Part shown: positions 25,168 to 34,112 of the stretch, piece after piece
How positions within the stretch are numbered: position 1 is the first letter of the stretch
Layout: every line of letters begins with the position of its first letter
Assembly (NCBI GenBank): GCA_040757065.1
Contig: JBFLXR010000009.1
Coordinates: 1-64,000, forward strand
DNA: 64,000 nt
Direction of reading: 5' to 3'
From: JBFLXR01 sp040757065
Lineage (GTDB): Bacteria; Pseudomonadota; Gammaproteobacteria; Burkholderiales; Gallionellaceae
Notes under the pieces: generated by a model
The model's input: the letters and a program-made list of their open reading frames with translations, nothing else
Databases searched by the model: none
Told to the model about the DNA's origin: nothing
Made by a program: the position numbers and the translations under genes

Positions 25168-26118
25168 TTATTCCATGAACAGCGAACTGACCGACTCTTC
25201 CGCACTGATGCGGCGTACGGTCTCGGCCATCAGTTCGGCCACGCTCAACTGTCGAATACGCTTGCAGGCACGCGCATTTTCGCGCAACGGAATCGTATCT
25301 GTCACCACCAATTCGTCCAGCGCAGAATTCTCAATGCGCTCGATCGCCGGGCCGGACAACACCGGATGCGTACAGTAAGCCACCACACGGGCTGCGCCCT
25401 TTTCCTTCAGTGCGGCTGCCGCCTCGCACAGGGTATTCGCGGTGTCCACCATGTCGTCCATAATCAGACAGGTACGGCCTTGCACGTCGCCGATGATGTT
25501 CATCACCTTCGCCATATTCGGCTTAGGACGGCGCTTATCGATAATTGCCAGATCGGCTTCCAGACGCTTTGCCAAAGCACGGGCGCGCACTACGCCGCCC
25601 ACGTCGGGCGACACCACCATCAGGTTCGGATAGTCGTGCTTCCACACATCCGTCAGCAGAATCGGGCTGGCGTAAATATTATCGACCGGAATATCGAAAA
25701 AGCCTTGAATCTGGTCGGAGTGCAAATCCATGGTCAGTACGCGATCGACACCGACGCTAGTCAGCATGTTCGCCACCACCTTAGCGGTAATCGCTACACG
25801 AGCGGAACGCAGACGACGATCCTGACGGGCGTAACCGAAATACGGGATCGCAGCGGTAATGCGGCCTGCAGAAGCGCGACGCAACGCATCGACCATCACC
25901 ATGACTTCCATCAAGTTATCGTTGGTCGGCGCACAGGTGGACTGCAACACGAACACATCCTTACCGCGTACGTGTTCCAGAATCTCGACCATCACTTCGC
26001 CGTCGGAGAAACGGCTGACGGTTGCGCGCCCCAGATGGATGCCGAGGTGTCGCGCTACATCTTCAGCGAGCTTGGGATTGGCATTGCCGGTAAATACCAT
26101 CAGGCTGTCGAAAGACAC
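25168..26118 (-). CDS. prs: Ribose-phosphate pyrophosphokinase
   Basis: 316 aa. It makes PRPP for nucleotide, His and Trp synthesis. Key elements: FSDGEVMVEILEHVRGKDVF, the ATP loop PYFGYARQDRR, the flexible loop with Arg, and the PRPP-binding DDMVDTANTLCEAAAALKEKGA. The likely start is GTG 26116-26118 (VSFDSLMVFTGNANPKLAED). A downstream ATG at codon 7 is possible. It lies after tRNA-Gln and ispE in a conserved betaproteobacterial order. Confidence 0.97.
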   Translation of the reverse strand: MSFDSLMVFTGNANPKLAEDVARHLGIHLGRATVSRFSDGEVMVEILEHVRGKDVFVLQSTCAPTNDNLMEVMVMVDALRRASAGRITAAIPYFGYARQDRRLRSARVAITAKVVANMLTSVGVDRVLTMDLHSDQIQGFFDIPVDNIYASPILLTDVWKHDYPNLMVVSPDVGGVVRARALAKRLEADLAIIDKRRPKPNMAKVMNIIGDVQGRTCLIMDDMVDTANTLCEAAAALKEKGAARVVAYCTHPVLSGPAIERIENSALDELVVTDTIPLRENARACKRIRQLSVAELMAETVRRISAEESVSSLFME

Positions 26119-26170
26119 GTCTGCACCTCAAGAGCGATAAATTAAAAATGGGCGCGAACGCCCATCGAAC

Positions 26171-26245
26171 TGGCTGGGGAGGTAGGGATCGAACCTACGA
26201 ATGCCGGAATCAAAATCCGGTGCCTTACCACTTGGCGACTCCCCA
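26171..26245 (-). tRNA. tRNA-Gln (TTG)
   Basis: A 75-base cloverleaf with encoded CCA. Acceptor TGGGGAG pairs with CTCCCCA, the anticodon arm is CCGGA-TTTTGAT-TCCGG with anticodon TTG, and the T-arm is CGTAGGTTCGATCCCTACC. It lies 10 bases after ispE and 52 before prs and is probably co-transcribed with both. Confidence 0.96.
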
Positions 26246-26255
26246 ATACTCTGTA

Positions 26256-27107
26256 TCATGCACTCACCCAATCATGTAATGGGTGCTGCTTCAAACCTTG
26301 CGCAACCACGCCGCGCATATTCTGCGGCAGCTTGGCGATTACGTCTTTCGCCTCTTGCTCGGTACCGAATGCTGCGAACACGCATGCACCCGATCCGGTC
26401 ATCCGTGCCGGGGCGAATTGTTCAAGCCAGGCGAGATATTGCGCCACTTGCGGATACAACTCACACACTACCGGCTGCAGGTCGTTTTTTACCTGTGCTT
26501 CGGAAAGGCCGCGAATTGTGATGGAATTTGTGTTGCGTGTCAATTGGGGATGCGAAAAAATCTGTGCAGTCGGCACATGTACCGGCGGAGTCAGCACCAC
26601 ATACCAGACATCCGGGGCCGGATAGGCCTGCAACGCCTCCCCGACTCCCTCGGCAAAAGCATTCTCGCCGAACACGAATACCGGCACATCCGCCCCCAGC
26701 CTCAATCCTAGCTCCATCAGCCGCTTACGCGACAGATTCAACCCCCACAAACGATTCAGCGCGATCAGCACCGTCGCCGCATCTGAACTGCCGCCGCCCA
26801 ACCCGCCGCCCATCGGAATTTGCTTCTCGACGCCGATTTCGACGCCCAGAGGCGTTCCCGTTTCTTCCTGCAGCAGTCGCGCCGCGCGTACGCATAAATC
26901 CTGCTCTTCCGGCACACCGGACACCTCGGTTACGCGTCTGACAACCCCATCTTGGCGCAATTTAAAATGCAACGTATCGGCCAAGCCGATAAAACAAAAC
27001 TGCGTTTGCAACAAGTGATACCCATCCGGACGCCGCCCCACCACGTGCAGGAACAAGTTCAATTTCGCCGGTGCCGGGCACGAAAACGCTTCTACTGTAT
27101 TTCCCAT
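26256..27107 (-). CDS. ispE: 4-diphosphocytidyl-2-C-methyl-D-erythritol kinase
   Basis: 283 aa from ATG 27105-27107 (MGNTVEAFSCPAPAKLNLFL). GHMP-kinase fold: PAPAKLNLFLHVVGRRPDGYH at the start, the ATP loop PMGGGLGGGSSDAATVLIAL near 95-114 and the C-terminal TGSGACVFAAF. It phosphorylates CDP-ME, the step between IspD and IspF. The start overlaps lolB by 16 bases. A longer frame to 27215 has 36 extra residues unlike the family. Confidence 0.95.
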   Translation of the reverse strand: MGNTVEAFSCPAPAKLNLFLHVVGRRPDGYHLLQTQFCFIGLADTLHFKLRQDGVVRRVTEVSGVPEEQDLCVRAARLLQEETGTPLGVEIGVEKQIPMGGGLGGGSSDAATVLIALNRLWGLNLSRKRLMELGLRLGADVPVFVFGENAFAEGVGEALQAYPAPDVWYVVLTPPVHVPTAQIFSHPQLTRNTNSITIRGLSEAQVKNDLQPVVCELYPQVAQYLAWLEQFAPARMTGSGACVFAAFGTEQEAKDVIAKLPQNMRGVVAQGLKQHPLHDWVSA

Positions 27108-27661
27108 TCGTCGATTACGACCTGTATCAAAAATTGCGCGCCGCGCTCCAAAACAATACGCACCGGCAACGCATCCGGTTCCGCGGAAGTATAACGATTG
27201 TAACGGATCACCCAACCATCTTGCCGCAGCACCGTTACCTGTCCCGCCTCGTTGCGTGTCAATTCAGCCGGCTCCCCGTGCGGCGCAGGCAGCGCCAAAA
27301 TCCAGTGATGCAAACCCGCCAGCGGCAACGGCCAGCCGAGTACGCTCTGCGTCAGACTTTCAGCATCCGCAGCGGCATAGTGGCGATCAGCAGTGTCCAG
27401 CACTACGCCTTGCGCATCGCTGCGAATCAACGCCGCCGTTTGTCCGAGCGGATTCATCAACGCGATCTCATCCTTCAGCCGGCTATGCGTCCAGCGTACC
27501 CCGGCCGAGGTATGCCGTCCTTCATAACGCACAGCAACCCGCCCATTGAAGGCAAATGCCGCCATCCCCGCCTCTGCCGGGCGCGCAGGCGCAACAACCG
27601 GCGGCGCACTCGCACACCCGACCAGCCACAGCACGCCCAGCAACAACCAGCGTCGCATCAA
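27092..27661 (-). CDS. lolB: Outer-membrane lipoprotein insertion protein LolB
   Basis: 189 aa lipoprotein with signal peptide RRWLLLGVLWLVGC; the lipobox LVGC puts the lipidated Cys at about residue 16. The body matches LolB: FAFNGRVAVRYEGRHTSAGVRW, IALMNPLGQTAALI, VLGWPLPLAGLHHWILAL and a final beta strand. It accepts lipoproteins from LolA and inserts them in the outer membrane. It is coupled by ATGA to the TPR lipoprotein upstream and overlaps ispE downstream, the usual order. Confidence 0.92.
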   Translation of the reverse strand: MMRRWLLLGVLWLVGCASAPPVVAPARPAEAGMAAFAFNGRVAVRYEGRHTSAGVRWTHSRLKDEIALMNPLGQTAALIRSDAQGVVLDTADRHYAAADAESLTQSVLGWPLPLAGLHHWILALPAPHGEPAELTRNEAGQVTVLRQDGWVIRYNRYTSAEPDALPVRIVLERGAQFLIQVVIDEWEIQ

Positions 27662-29400
27662 GGCTGATACTTCTTCGTAACCGCTTGCAACGCCGGATTA
27701 TCCGGGCTAGCCTGCAGCCCATCGCGCCATACCTTCCCGGCCCCCGCTTTGTCGCCGCGCAACCAGAGCACCTCGCCCAAATGCGCCGCAATCTCCGGAT
27801 CGGGATTCAACGCATAAGCGCGCTGCAAAAACTCTAAACTTTTCTCCAGATTGCCCTGCCTGAAATATCCCCAGCCCACGCTATCCAGAATCGCCGCATC
27901 GTTGGGATCAAGCTGATATGCCTTCTCGACCAGCTTCACCGCCTCTGCAATGCGCACATTGCGATCCAGCAAGCTATAGCCGAGCGCGTTATAAGCATGG
28001 GCATAGTCCGGCTTCAACTGGATCAGTTTGCGCATATAGTGCTCCAGCTGATCGTATTTGCCGAGTTTATCCGCCGCCATGCCGGCTTCGTACAACAACT
28101 CGGCCTGCCCGGGCACTTTTTCCACGCTCTGGCTCAGCAGCCGGTAAACGGCTTCGTACTGCTTTGCCTCGCGCAGTAGCTGAGCTTCCAGCAGAATCGC
28201 CTGCACTTTTTGCTGGGGCGTATGGGCCGGCAACTTCTGCACTTCGGCGCGCGCCTCTTCCAGCTTACCGGCCTTTCCAAGCAATTGCACCACACGCAAA
28301 CGTGCCGGACCGGCGTATTCGCCCTCATGCACCTGACGGTAGTAGTTCAGCGCAGCGACATCGTCTTTCTTCGCTTCGCTAAGCTGAGCCAGATAGAAAT
28401 ACACCGTATTCCCGTCTTGCTTGCCGCGCTTGAGCGTTTCTTTCAGTTCGTTTTCCGCCTGTTCGAATTCGCCCATTTGCAACGACAGCAACGCTACGGC
28501 GAACACCATTTCCGGGTTCTCGGGGTGCGCCTTTGCCAAATAGCGGAATTCGCTGCGTGCCTCGGCATACTGCTTTTGCTCCAGCAAAGCGCGCGCATTG
28601 AACAAGCGCGCCTCTCTGGCATCGGGATGACTCGCCACATATTTGCGCATCCCCGCCAAAGCCTGCTGCGGATTATCCTTCATTAAGAATTGCGTCTCCT
28701 GAATCGCGCCCGACTCCCAGTCGGGTTTCAGTTCGCGCACCTTGCGCGCTTCATCCAGCGCATTCGCATGCCGCCCCGCCGACTCGAGCAAATGCGCCCA
28801 CGCCCAGTGCGCTTCCGCCACCTTGGGATAGCCCGCCGCCAAACTACCGACGAAATCCACCGCAGCCGGCTTGTCGGGATAACGCGCCAGTAACGAATAC
28901 ACTTGCATAAATACGCGGTCTACTTTCTCCGGTTCGGCAGCCAGTGCCGCCTCGACATGGGGGCGCGCCTCGGTCAGCTTGCCGCCGCTCAGCAACAAGG
29001 TATACAGCATTTGCCGGGCCAGCGGAGATTGCGGCTCCAGCTCCTGCCAGAGTGCAAATGCCTCAACCGCCTTGTCGAATACGCGCGCCTCGAATGCCAA
29101 CTGCGCCGCCCGGCGAGCCACGCGAGGATCGCGCGTCGTTTTTGCAAGATCGAGATACACCTGCGCCGCCAGCTCGGGACGACCGCGCTGCATAGAAACT
29201 TCGCCCAGCAAAAACTCGTAAACCATCTGGGCATTCAACTCCAGATTGGGCAAATTCAGCGGCTGTTCGGCCTTGACGCCATCTTGCGGAACCTCGGGAG
29301 CAGTGCTTTGCTTTGCCGCCGGGGCAGGGCCCGGTTGCGCTTGATGCGCACATGCCGTCAGCAGAACGGGCAACAAGAATAAAATACGTTTAAAGGTCAT
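27658..29400 (-). CDS. TPR-repeat outer-membrane lipoprotein
   Basis: 580 aa. The signal peptide ends in the lipobox LLTAC (Cys at about 17), then a Pro/Ala-rich linker, then TPR repeats over nearly the whole length (from about residue 55 to 575). The best-conserved repeats are at the end, for example AYNALGYSLLDRNVRIAEAV and AILDSVGWGYFRQGNLEKSL. It is conserved beside lolB in betaproteobacteria and probably acts as a periplasmic scaffold in envelope assembly. No enzyme domain. The promoter should lie in the 74-base divergent gap 29401-29474. Confidence 0.85.
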   Translation of the reverse strand: MTFKRILFLLPVLLTACAHQAQPGPAPAAKQSTAPEVPQDGVKAEQPLNLPNLELNAQMVYEFLLGEVSMQRGRPELAAQVYLDLAKTTRDPRVARRAAQLAFEARVFDKAVEAFALWQELEPQSPLARQMLYTLLLSGGKLTEARPHVEAALAAEPEKVDRVFMQVYSLLARYPDKPAAVDFVGSLAAGYPKVAEAHWAWAHLLESAGRHANALDEARKVRELKPDWESGAIQETQFLMKDNPQQALAGMRKYVASHPDAREARLFNARALLEQKQYAEARSEFRYLAKAHPENPEMVFAVALLSLQMGEFEQAENELKETLKRGKQDGNTVYFYLAQLSEAKKDDVAALNYYRQVHEGEYAGPARLRVVQLLGKAGKLEEARAEVQKLPAHTPQQKVQAILLEAQLLREAKQYEAVYRLLSQSVEKVPGQAELLYEAGMAADKLGKYDQLEHYMRKLIQLKPDYAHAYNALGYSLLDRNVRIAEAVKLVEKAYQLDPNDAAILDSVGWGYFRQGNLEKSLEFLQRAYALNPDPEIAAHLGEVLWLRGDKAGAGKVWRDGLQASPDNPALQAVTKKYQP

Positions 29401-29474
29401 CGAATTCGGCGGTTTTTGGTGAGAAACCGCATATTAGGTTATATTTAACCGCCTACACAACCCGCACAAATGAG

Positions 29475-30407
29475 ATGTCAGCTCCTGCTACCCTTTCCGC
29501 ACACCGCCTGACGCGCCGCTTCGGGAACCGGGCTGTCGTGCAAAACGTCTCACTGGAACTGCGCAAGGGTGAAGTACTCGGCCTGCTCGGCCATAACGGC
29601 GCAGGCAAAAGCACAACCTTGCAAATGCTCGCGGGGGTCTTGCTGCCACATGAAGGCAGCATCGAAGTCTGCGGCTTCGACCTCAGCGGACAACCGGCAC
29701 AAGCCAAAGCCTGCATCGGTTTCCTGCCGGAGAATCCACCGCTCTACCGCGAAATGCGGGTGGATGATTATTTGCTCTTCGTCGCCAAACTGCACCGCCT
29801 GCCCCGTGCACAGCTCGCTACCGCGCTGGAAGAGGCCAAGCAGCGTTGCGGCCTGCAAGACTGCGGCAAAAAAATCATCGGCACACTCTCCAAAGGTTAC
29901 CAGCAACGCATCGGCATTGCGCAGGCGATTATTCACCGCCCTGCAGTGATTATTCTCGACGAGCCGACGGTCGGCCTCGATCCCGCACAGATCCGCGAGA
30001 TCCGCACCCTTATCCGCACGTTGGGCGATCAAGCCAGCATCATCCTGTCCACGCACCTGATGAACGAGGTCGAAACCGTTTGTGACCGGGTAGAAATCCT
30101 GCATCAGGGCCGCCTGATCTATGGCGACAGCAGCATGAAAATGCAGCAATTCGACTTACAGCCCGGATTTACCGTCACCTTATTGTCTCCGCCGCCGCTC
30201 GCCGAACTGGAAGCGCTGCCCGGCATACTGAAAGCCGAGGCGCTGTCCGCTACCGAATTCCGGCTGCTGCATCCGGCCGATAGCCCCGCGGCCGCCGAAC
30301 TACTGGCCCGCGCAGCGCAAAACGGCTGGCAAGCGCAGCAACTAACCCCGATCAAAAACCGGCTGGAAGACGTCTACGTCAAAATTACTCAAGGCGAGAC
30401 GCCATGA
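29475..30407 (+). CDS. ABC transporter ATP-binding protein, GldA-like
   Basis: 310 aa. Complete ATPase: Walker A GHNGAGKSTT near residue 39, Q-loop near FLPENPPLYREM, signature LSKGYQQRIGIAQAI near 140, Walker B VIILDEPTVGLDPAQ and switch His in STHLMNEVETVCDRV. The C-terminal 80 residues are the regulatory tail of the ABC-2 exporter class. It is coupled by ATGA to the permease. With the GldG-like third gene, this is the three-component system known from gliding motility and spread in non-gliding proteobacteria, substrate unknown. Confidence 0.9.
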   Translation: MSAPATLSAHRLTRRFGNRAVVQNVSLELRKGEVLGLLGHNGAGKSTTLQMLAGVLLPHEGSIEVCGFDLSGQPAQAKACIGFLPENPPLYREMRVDDYLLFVAKLHRLPRAQLATALEEAKQRCGLQDCGKKIIGTLSKGYQQRIGIAQAIIHRPAVIILDEPTVGLDPAQIREIRTLIRTLGDQASIILSTHLMNEVETVCDRVEILHQGRLIYGDSSMKMQQFDLQPGFTVTLLSPPPLAELEALPGILKAEALSATEFRLLHPADSPAAAELLARAAQNGWQAQQLTPIKNRLEDVYVKITQGETP

Positions 30408-31147
30408 TCCTGACCATCGCATACAAAGAATTCCGCAACCAGTTCGCGCTGCCCTCCAACTGGTTCATTCTTGCCGCCTTGCAAGTGCTGTTCGCTTGGT
30501 TCTATCTCGGCCGGATGGATGCCTTCCTGCAAGTACAAGCGCAACTCGCGCAACTCGCCAACGCGCCCGGTGCCACGCAAGCGGTGGCCGTTCCGCTGTT
30601 CGGCAGCCTCGGACTGATTCTGATGATGCTGGTGCCTGTGCTCACCATGCGCACCTTTGCGGAAGAACGCCGCAGCCATACATTGGCGCTGCTGCTGAGC
30701 GCCCCCGTCTCCGACGCCCAGATCGTTTTCGGCAAATTTCTCGGGCTGATGTTCTTTTTAGCGCTGATCGTAGCAGTCGGCACCGGCATGGTATTGACGC
30801 TCGGCCTCGGCACGCATCTGGACTTCGGCCTGATCGCCTCCAACGCGCTCGGCCTGCTGCTGATGGCAGCCTGTTACGCTGCGCTCGGCCTCTACCTTTC
30901 CGCACTAACCGCCCAGCCGGTCGTTGCCGCCATCGGCACGCTGTCGCTGCTATTCGGCTCGTGGCTACTGGAAGCCAGCGCCCCGGACCAGGAAGCAGGA
31001 TGGCGCGCCCTCGCACCGACCAGCCATTTTCAAAGTTTGAATAACGGGTTGCTGCACAGCGGCGATCTGGCCTATTTCCTGCTGTTCTGCGCCGCCTTTT
31101 TGCTGCTGACCGCGCGCCGCCTGCAAACCAACCGATTGGCGGACTGA
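30404..31147 (+). CDS. ABC-2 type transporter permease, GldF-like
   Basis: 247 aa integral membrane protein with about six TM helices. The first is at 18-36 (LPSNWFILAALQVLFAWFYL), and a conserved cytoplasmic RTFAEERRSHTLALLLSAPVSDAQIVFGKF segment marks the ABC-2 class and likely contacts the ATPase. The C-terminal helix is followed by a short basic tail. One base separates it from the GldG-like gene. Confidence 0.88.
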   Translation: MILTIAYKEFRNQFALPSNWFILAALQVLFAWFYLGRMDAFLQVQAQLAQLANAPGATQAVAVPLFGSLGLILMMLVPVLTMRTFAEERRSHTLALLLSAPVSDAQIVFGKFLGLMFFLALIVAVGTGMVLTLGLGTHLDFGLIASNALGLLLMAACYAALGLYLSALTAQPVVAAIGTLSLLFGSWLLEASAPDQEAGWRALAPTSHFQSLNNGLLHSGDLAYFLLFCAAFLLLTARRLQTNRLAD

Positions 31148-31148
31148 C

Positions 31149-32480
31149 ATGAATCTCAAACGTTCCGTTAAAAACCTCTTGCTGACCTGCGCCGTTTTCG
31201 CTGCCGCCATTGCTGCGTATCTGGCGCTTGCCGCCCATCCGTTGCGCTGGGACTGGTCACAAAGCCGCATCAATAGCCTCGAAGCCAGCAGCGTCGGCGT
31301 ACTGAAGCAACTGCACGGCCCGGTGCGCATTACCGTCTTCGGCAGCGAGCAGGACGCCCGTTACGGTGATTTGCGCAGCGTCATCCGCGCATTCGTCGCG
31401 TTATATCAACGCTACAAGCCCGACATGACGCTCGTCTTCATCAATCCGGTCGAACAGCCCGATGCCGCACGGCAAGCGGAAATCCAGTCGAACGGTGAAA
31501 TGGTGATCGAATATCAGGGCAAGCGCGAGCATCTCAGTGTGCTAAACGAGCAAGCGCTCACTAACGCGCTCTTGCGCCTCAGCCAGGAGAAAGAGCAGTG
31601 GGTGATGTATCTGGACGGGCACGGCGAACGCAAACTCGACGGCACAGCCAATCACGATCTTGGCGAGTTCGGAAAACGATTGCAGCAACGCGGCTTCCGC
31701 ATCAACAGCCTGAATCTGTCGCTGGCGCAAGACGTGCCGGACAACATCAGCCTGCTGGTGATTACCCACCCCCAACTCGACTTGCTGCCCGGCGAAACCG
31801 AGAAGCTGCTGCGTTTTCTGGACAAAGGCGGCAACCTGCTCTGGCTGATCGACCCCGAACCACTGCACGGCTTGCAGCCACTGGCCGAGAGGCTCGGTCT
31901 GGTTCTGATGCCGGGTACGGTCATCGACCCCGCAGCAGAAGAAATGGGTGTGCCACCAAACTGGGCGCTGGGTTCCGGCTACCCGCCGCATCCGTCCACG
32001 CGCAATTTCAATCTGATTACCGCCTTCCCGTTCGCCCGTCCGATCGGCTGGGAAGAAATCGCCGACTGGCAACACACCACTTTGGTTGAAGGCGCACCGC
32101 GCGGCTGGGTAAGCACCCGCTCACCGCAAGACAAACCCAAATTCGACAAAAACCGCGACACCCCCGGCCCGGTCACACTGGCACTCGCCCTGCAACGCAA
32201 CATCAACGAACGCGATCAGCGCATTATTGCAGTCGGCAGCGGCGCATTCCTCGCCAACACTTTTTCCGGCAACGGCGGCAATCTCGATCTGGGTGTAAAC
32301 ATGGTAGGTTGGCTTGCCAGCAATGACCGGCAAATTTTCATCGAGCCTCGCACCGCCAAAGACAGCATCCTGCTATTCAGCCGCAGCCAACTGAATACCG
32401 TCAGCATCGGCCTGTTAATCGGACTGCCCCTGCTGCTTGTACTGGCAGGCTTAATTCAGTGGCGACGTCGCCGCAGCTAA
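31149..32480 (+). CDS. GldG-family auxiliary protein of the ABC system
   Basis: 443 aa with a TM anchor at residues 10-28, a large periplasmic GldG/ABC-auxiliary domain (GPVRITVFGSEQDARYGDLR, YLDGHGERKLDGTANHDLG, LLWLIDPEPLHGLQPL) and a C-terminal TM helix near 415-435 followed by basic residues. Third gene of the exporter. The DUF4340 protein that often follows this gene in related operons is absent here; mutM follows after 18 bases. Function in non-gliding bacteria is not established. Confidence 0.85.
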   Translation: MNLKRSVKNLLLTCAVFAAAIAAYLALAAHPLRWDWSQSRINSLEASSVGVLKQLHGPVRITVFGSEQDARYGDLRSVIRAFVALYQRYKPDMTLVFINPVEQPDAARQAEIQSNGEMVIEYQGKREHLSVLNEQALTNALLRLSQEKEQWVMYLDGHGERKLDGTANHDLGEFGKRLQQRGFRINSLNLSLAQDVPDNISLLVITHPQLDLLPGETEKLLRFLDKGGNLLWLIDPEPLHGLQPLAERLGLVLMPGTVIDPAAEEMGVPPNWALGSGYPPHPSTRNFNLITAFPFARPIGWEEIADWQHTTLVEGAPRGWVSTRSPQDKPKFDKNRDTPGPVTLALALQRNINERDQRIIAVGSGAFLANTFSGNGGNLDLGVNMVGWLASNDRQIFIEPRTAKDSILLFSRSQLNTVSIGLLIGLPLLLVLAGLIQWRRRRS

Positions 32481-32498
32481 ATTTCTCCGTAGAGCGCC

Positions 32499-33317
32499 GT
32501 GCCAGAACTACCAGAAGTAGAAACCACCCGACGCGGCATTGCGCCGCACTTGGTCGGCCATCGGATCACCGGCGTCGTGTTACGTCATAGTGGCTTGCGT
32601 TGTCCATTCCCCGAACGGTTAGCCGACCTGCTCACCGGACGCATGGTTCGCACTGTCGAACGGCGCGCCAAGTATTTATTGCTGGATTGCGAAACCGGTA
32701 CGCTGATCGTACACCTGGGGATGTCCGGCAGCCTGCGCATTTTACCGGCCGGCACCCCGCCTCAAAAACACGATCATTTCGACCTACTGCTGGATAACGG
32801 CTTATCGATGCGCATGCGCGACCCGCGCCGTTTCGGCGCCGTGCTCTGGCACACCGGCGATCCGAACACTCACCCGCTGCTCGCGCAACTCGGGCCGGAA
32901 CCGCTCGGGAACGCATTCAACGGCAACACGCTCTACCAAGCCGTGCGCAAGCGCAACAGCCCGATCAAACTATTGTTAATGGATAACAAACTGGTTGTCG
33001 GGGTCGGCAATATTTACGCCAACGAGGCGCTTTACCGCGCCGGCATTCATCCGGCACGCACAGGACAATCGCTCACCGAATCGGAATGCGGTCGGCTGGC
33101 GGACACCGTTCGCACCACCTTGCAAGAAGCCATTCAGCTCGGCGGCAGCAGCCTGCGCGACTTCGTCGGCAGCGACGGCAAACCGGGCTATTTTCAACAA
33201 CACTATTGGGTTTACGAACGCGCAGGAGAGCCTTGCCGCCGTTGCGGCAGCGCGATTGAGACGATCCGGCAAGGACAGCGCGCCAGCTTCTACTGCCCTC
33301 ACTGTCAGCCGGAATGA
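32499..33317 (+). CDS. mutM: Formamidopyrimidine-DNA glycosylase
   Basis: 272 aa starting at GTG 32499. It has the obligatory N-terminal PELPEVETTRRGI (catalytic Pro2 and Glu3 numbered after Met), the conserved Lys in RRAKYLLLD near 58, the helix-two-turn-helix NKLVVGVGNIYANEALYRAGIHP, and the C-terminal zinc finger CRRCGSAIETIRQGQRASFYCPHC. It excises 8-oxoguanine and opened purines. Complete and apparently active. A hairpin starts directly after its stop. Confidence 0.96.
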   Translation: MPELPEVETTRRGIAPHLVGHRITGVVLRHSGLRCPFPERLADLLTGRMVRTVERRAKYLLLDCETGTLIVHLGMSGSLRILPAGTPPQKHDHFDLLLDNGLSMRMRDPRRFGAVLWHTGDPNTHPLLAQLGPEPLGNAFNGNTLYQAVRKRNSPIKLLLMDNKLVVGVGNIYANEALYRAGIHPARTGQSLTESECGRLADTVRTTLQEAIQLGGSSLRDFVGSDGKPGYFQQHYWVYERAGEPCRRCGSAIETIRQGQRASFYCPHCQPE

Positions 33318-33342
33318 GAAACGGGGCTTGATGCCCCGTTTC
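33318..33342. terminator. Hairpin after mutM
   Basis: A perfect 10-bp stem GAAACGGGGC / GCCCCGTTTC with a 5-base loop immediately follows the mutM stop and precedes the convergent ferredoxin stop. The U-tract is short, so it is a likely bidirectional terminator of moderate strength. Confidence 0.6.
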
Positions 33343-33362
33343 CAATCGGTACAAACTGCAGC

Positions 33363-33620
33363 TTAGCCGTTCTTGGCGGCCATCAGACGTTCGTACTTGG
33401 CCTGCAACTGCTCCTTGCTCTCGACGTGCGCAGGATCGTGCGGAATGCAGTCCACCGGACAGACTTCCACGCATTGCGGCGTATCATAGTGACCGACGCA
33501 TTCGGTACACTTGTTCGGATCGATCACATAAATCGTATCGCCTTGCGAAATCGCGCCATTCGGGCATTCCGGTTCACACACGTCGCAGTTGATACATTCA
33601 TCGGTAATTATCAGTGCCAT
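33363..33620 (-). CDS. YfhL-type 2[4Fe-4S] ferredoxin
   Basis: 85 aa. The first cluster motif is CINCDVCEPECP (residues 9-20) and the second is CTECVGHYDTPQCVEVCP with an enlarged loop, typical of the YfhL/Fdx family with two [4Fe-4S] clusters. Residues 58-85 form the C-terminal helix. A cytoplasmic electron carrier; the partner is unknown. It follows coaD after 18 bases and is the last gene of the M16-rsmD-coaD unit, an order seen in related bacteria. Confidence 0.93.
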   Translation of the reverse strand: MALIITDECINCDVCEPECPNGAISQGDTIYVIDPNKCTECVGHYDTPQCVEVCPVDCIPHDPAHVESKEQLQAKYERLMAAKNG

Positions 33621-33638
33621 GTTTTTCTCCTCTCCAAA

Positions 33639-34112
33639 TTAACTGTATTTCTCAATCAATTTCCCCGCCACCGAAGGCGAAACGAATTTGCTCACGTCCC
33701 CGCCGAAACGTGCGACTTCGCGCACCATTGTGGCGGAAATAAAGGTGTACTGCTCGGCCGGGGTCAAAAACAAGGTTTCGACATCGGGATGCAGATGACG
33801 GTTCATTCCGGCCATCTGAAATTCGTATTCGAAGTCCGAAACCGCCCGCAAACCGCGCAACACCACACGGGCATTCTGCGCCCGCACAAAATTCATCAAC
33901 AGGCCGGAAAAGCCCTCGACCCTCACATTGTCCGCCCCGGCAAACACTTCGCGCGCCATTTGCACGCGCTCTGCCAGTGTGAACAACGTCCCGCTGCGAC
34001 TTTCCGCAACCGCGACGATCACCTCGTCGAACAGGCCTGCAGCTCGCCGCACCACATCTTCGTGCCCGCGCGTAATCGGGTCGAATGTGCCCGGATAAAC
34101 CGCTCTAATCAT
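33639..34112 (-). CDS. coaD: Phosphopantetheine adenylyltransferase
   Basis: 157 aa, normal. The N-terminal nucleotidyltransferase motif is AVYPGTFDPITRGHEDVVRRA, with FVRAQNARVVLRGLRAVSDFEYE near 85-105 and TFISATMVREVARFGGDVSKFV near the C-terminus. It makes dephospho-CoA from 4'-phosphopantetheine. Its ATG overlaps the rsmD stop (ATGA), the usual rsmD-coaD pair. Confidence 0.97.
   Translation of the reverse strand: MIRAVYPGTFDPITRGHEDVVRRAAGLFDEVIVAVAESRSGTLFTLAERVQMAREVFAGADNVRVEGFSGLLMNFVRAQNARVVLRGLRAVSDFEYEFQMAGMNRHLHPDVETLFLTPAEQYTFISATMVREVARFGGDVSKFVSPSVAGKLIEKYS

Noticed and set aside
24355..26145. A 596-codon plus-strand frame across pth, rplY and prs
   Set aside because: It spans three well-supported minus-strand genes and terminators and has a His/Arg-rich, domain-free translation.
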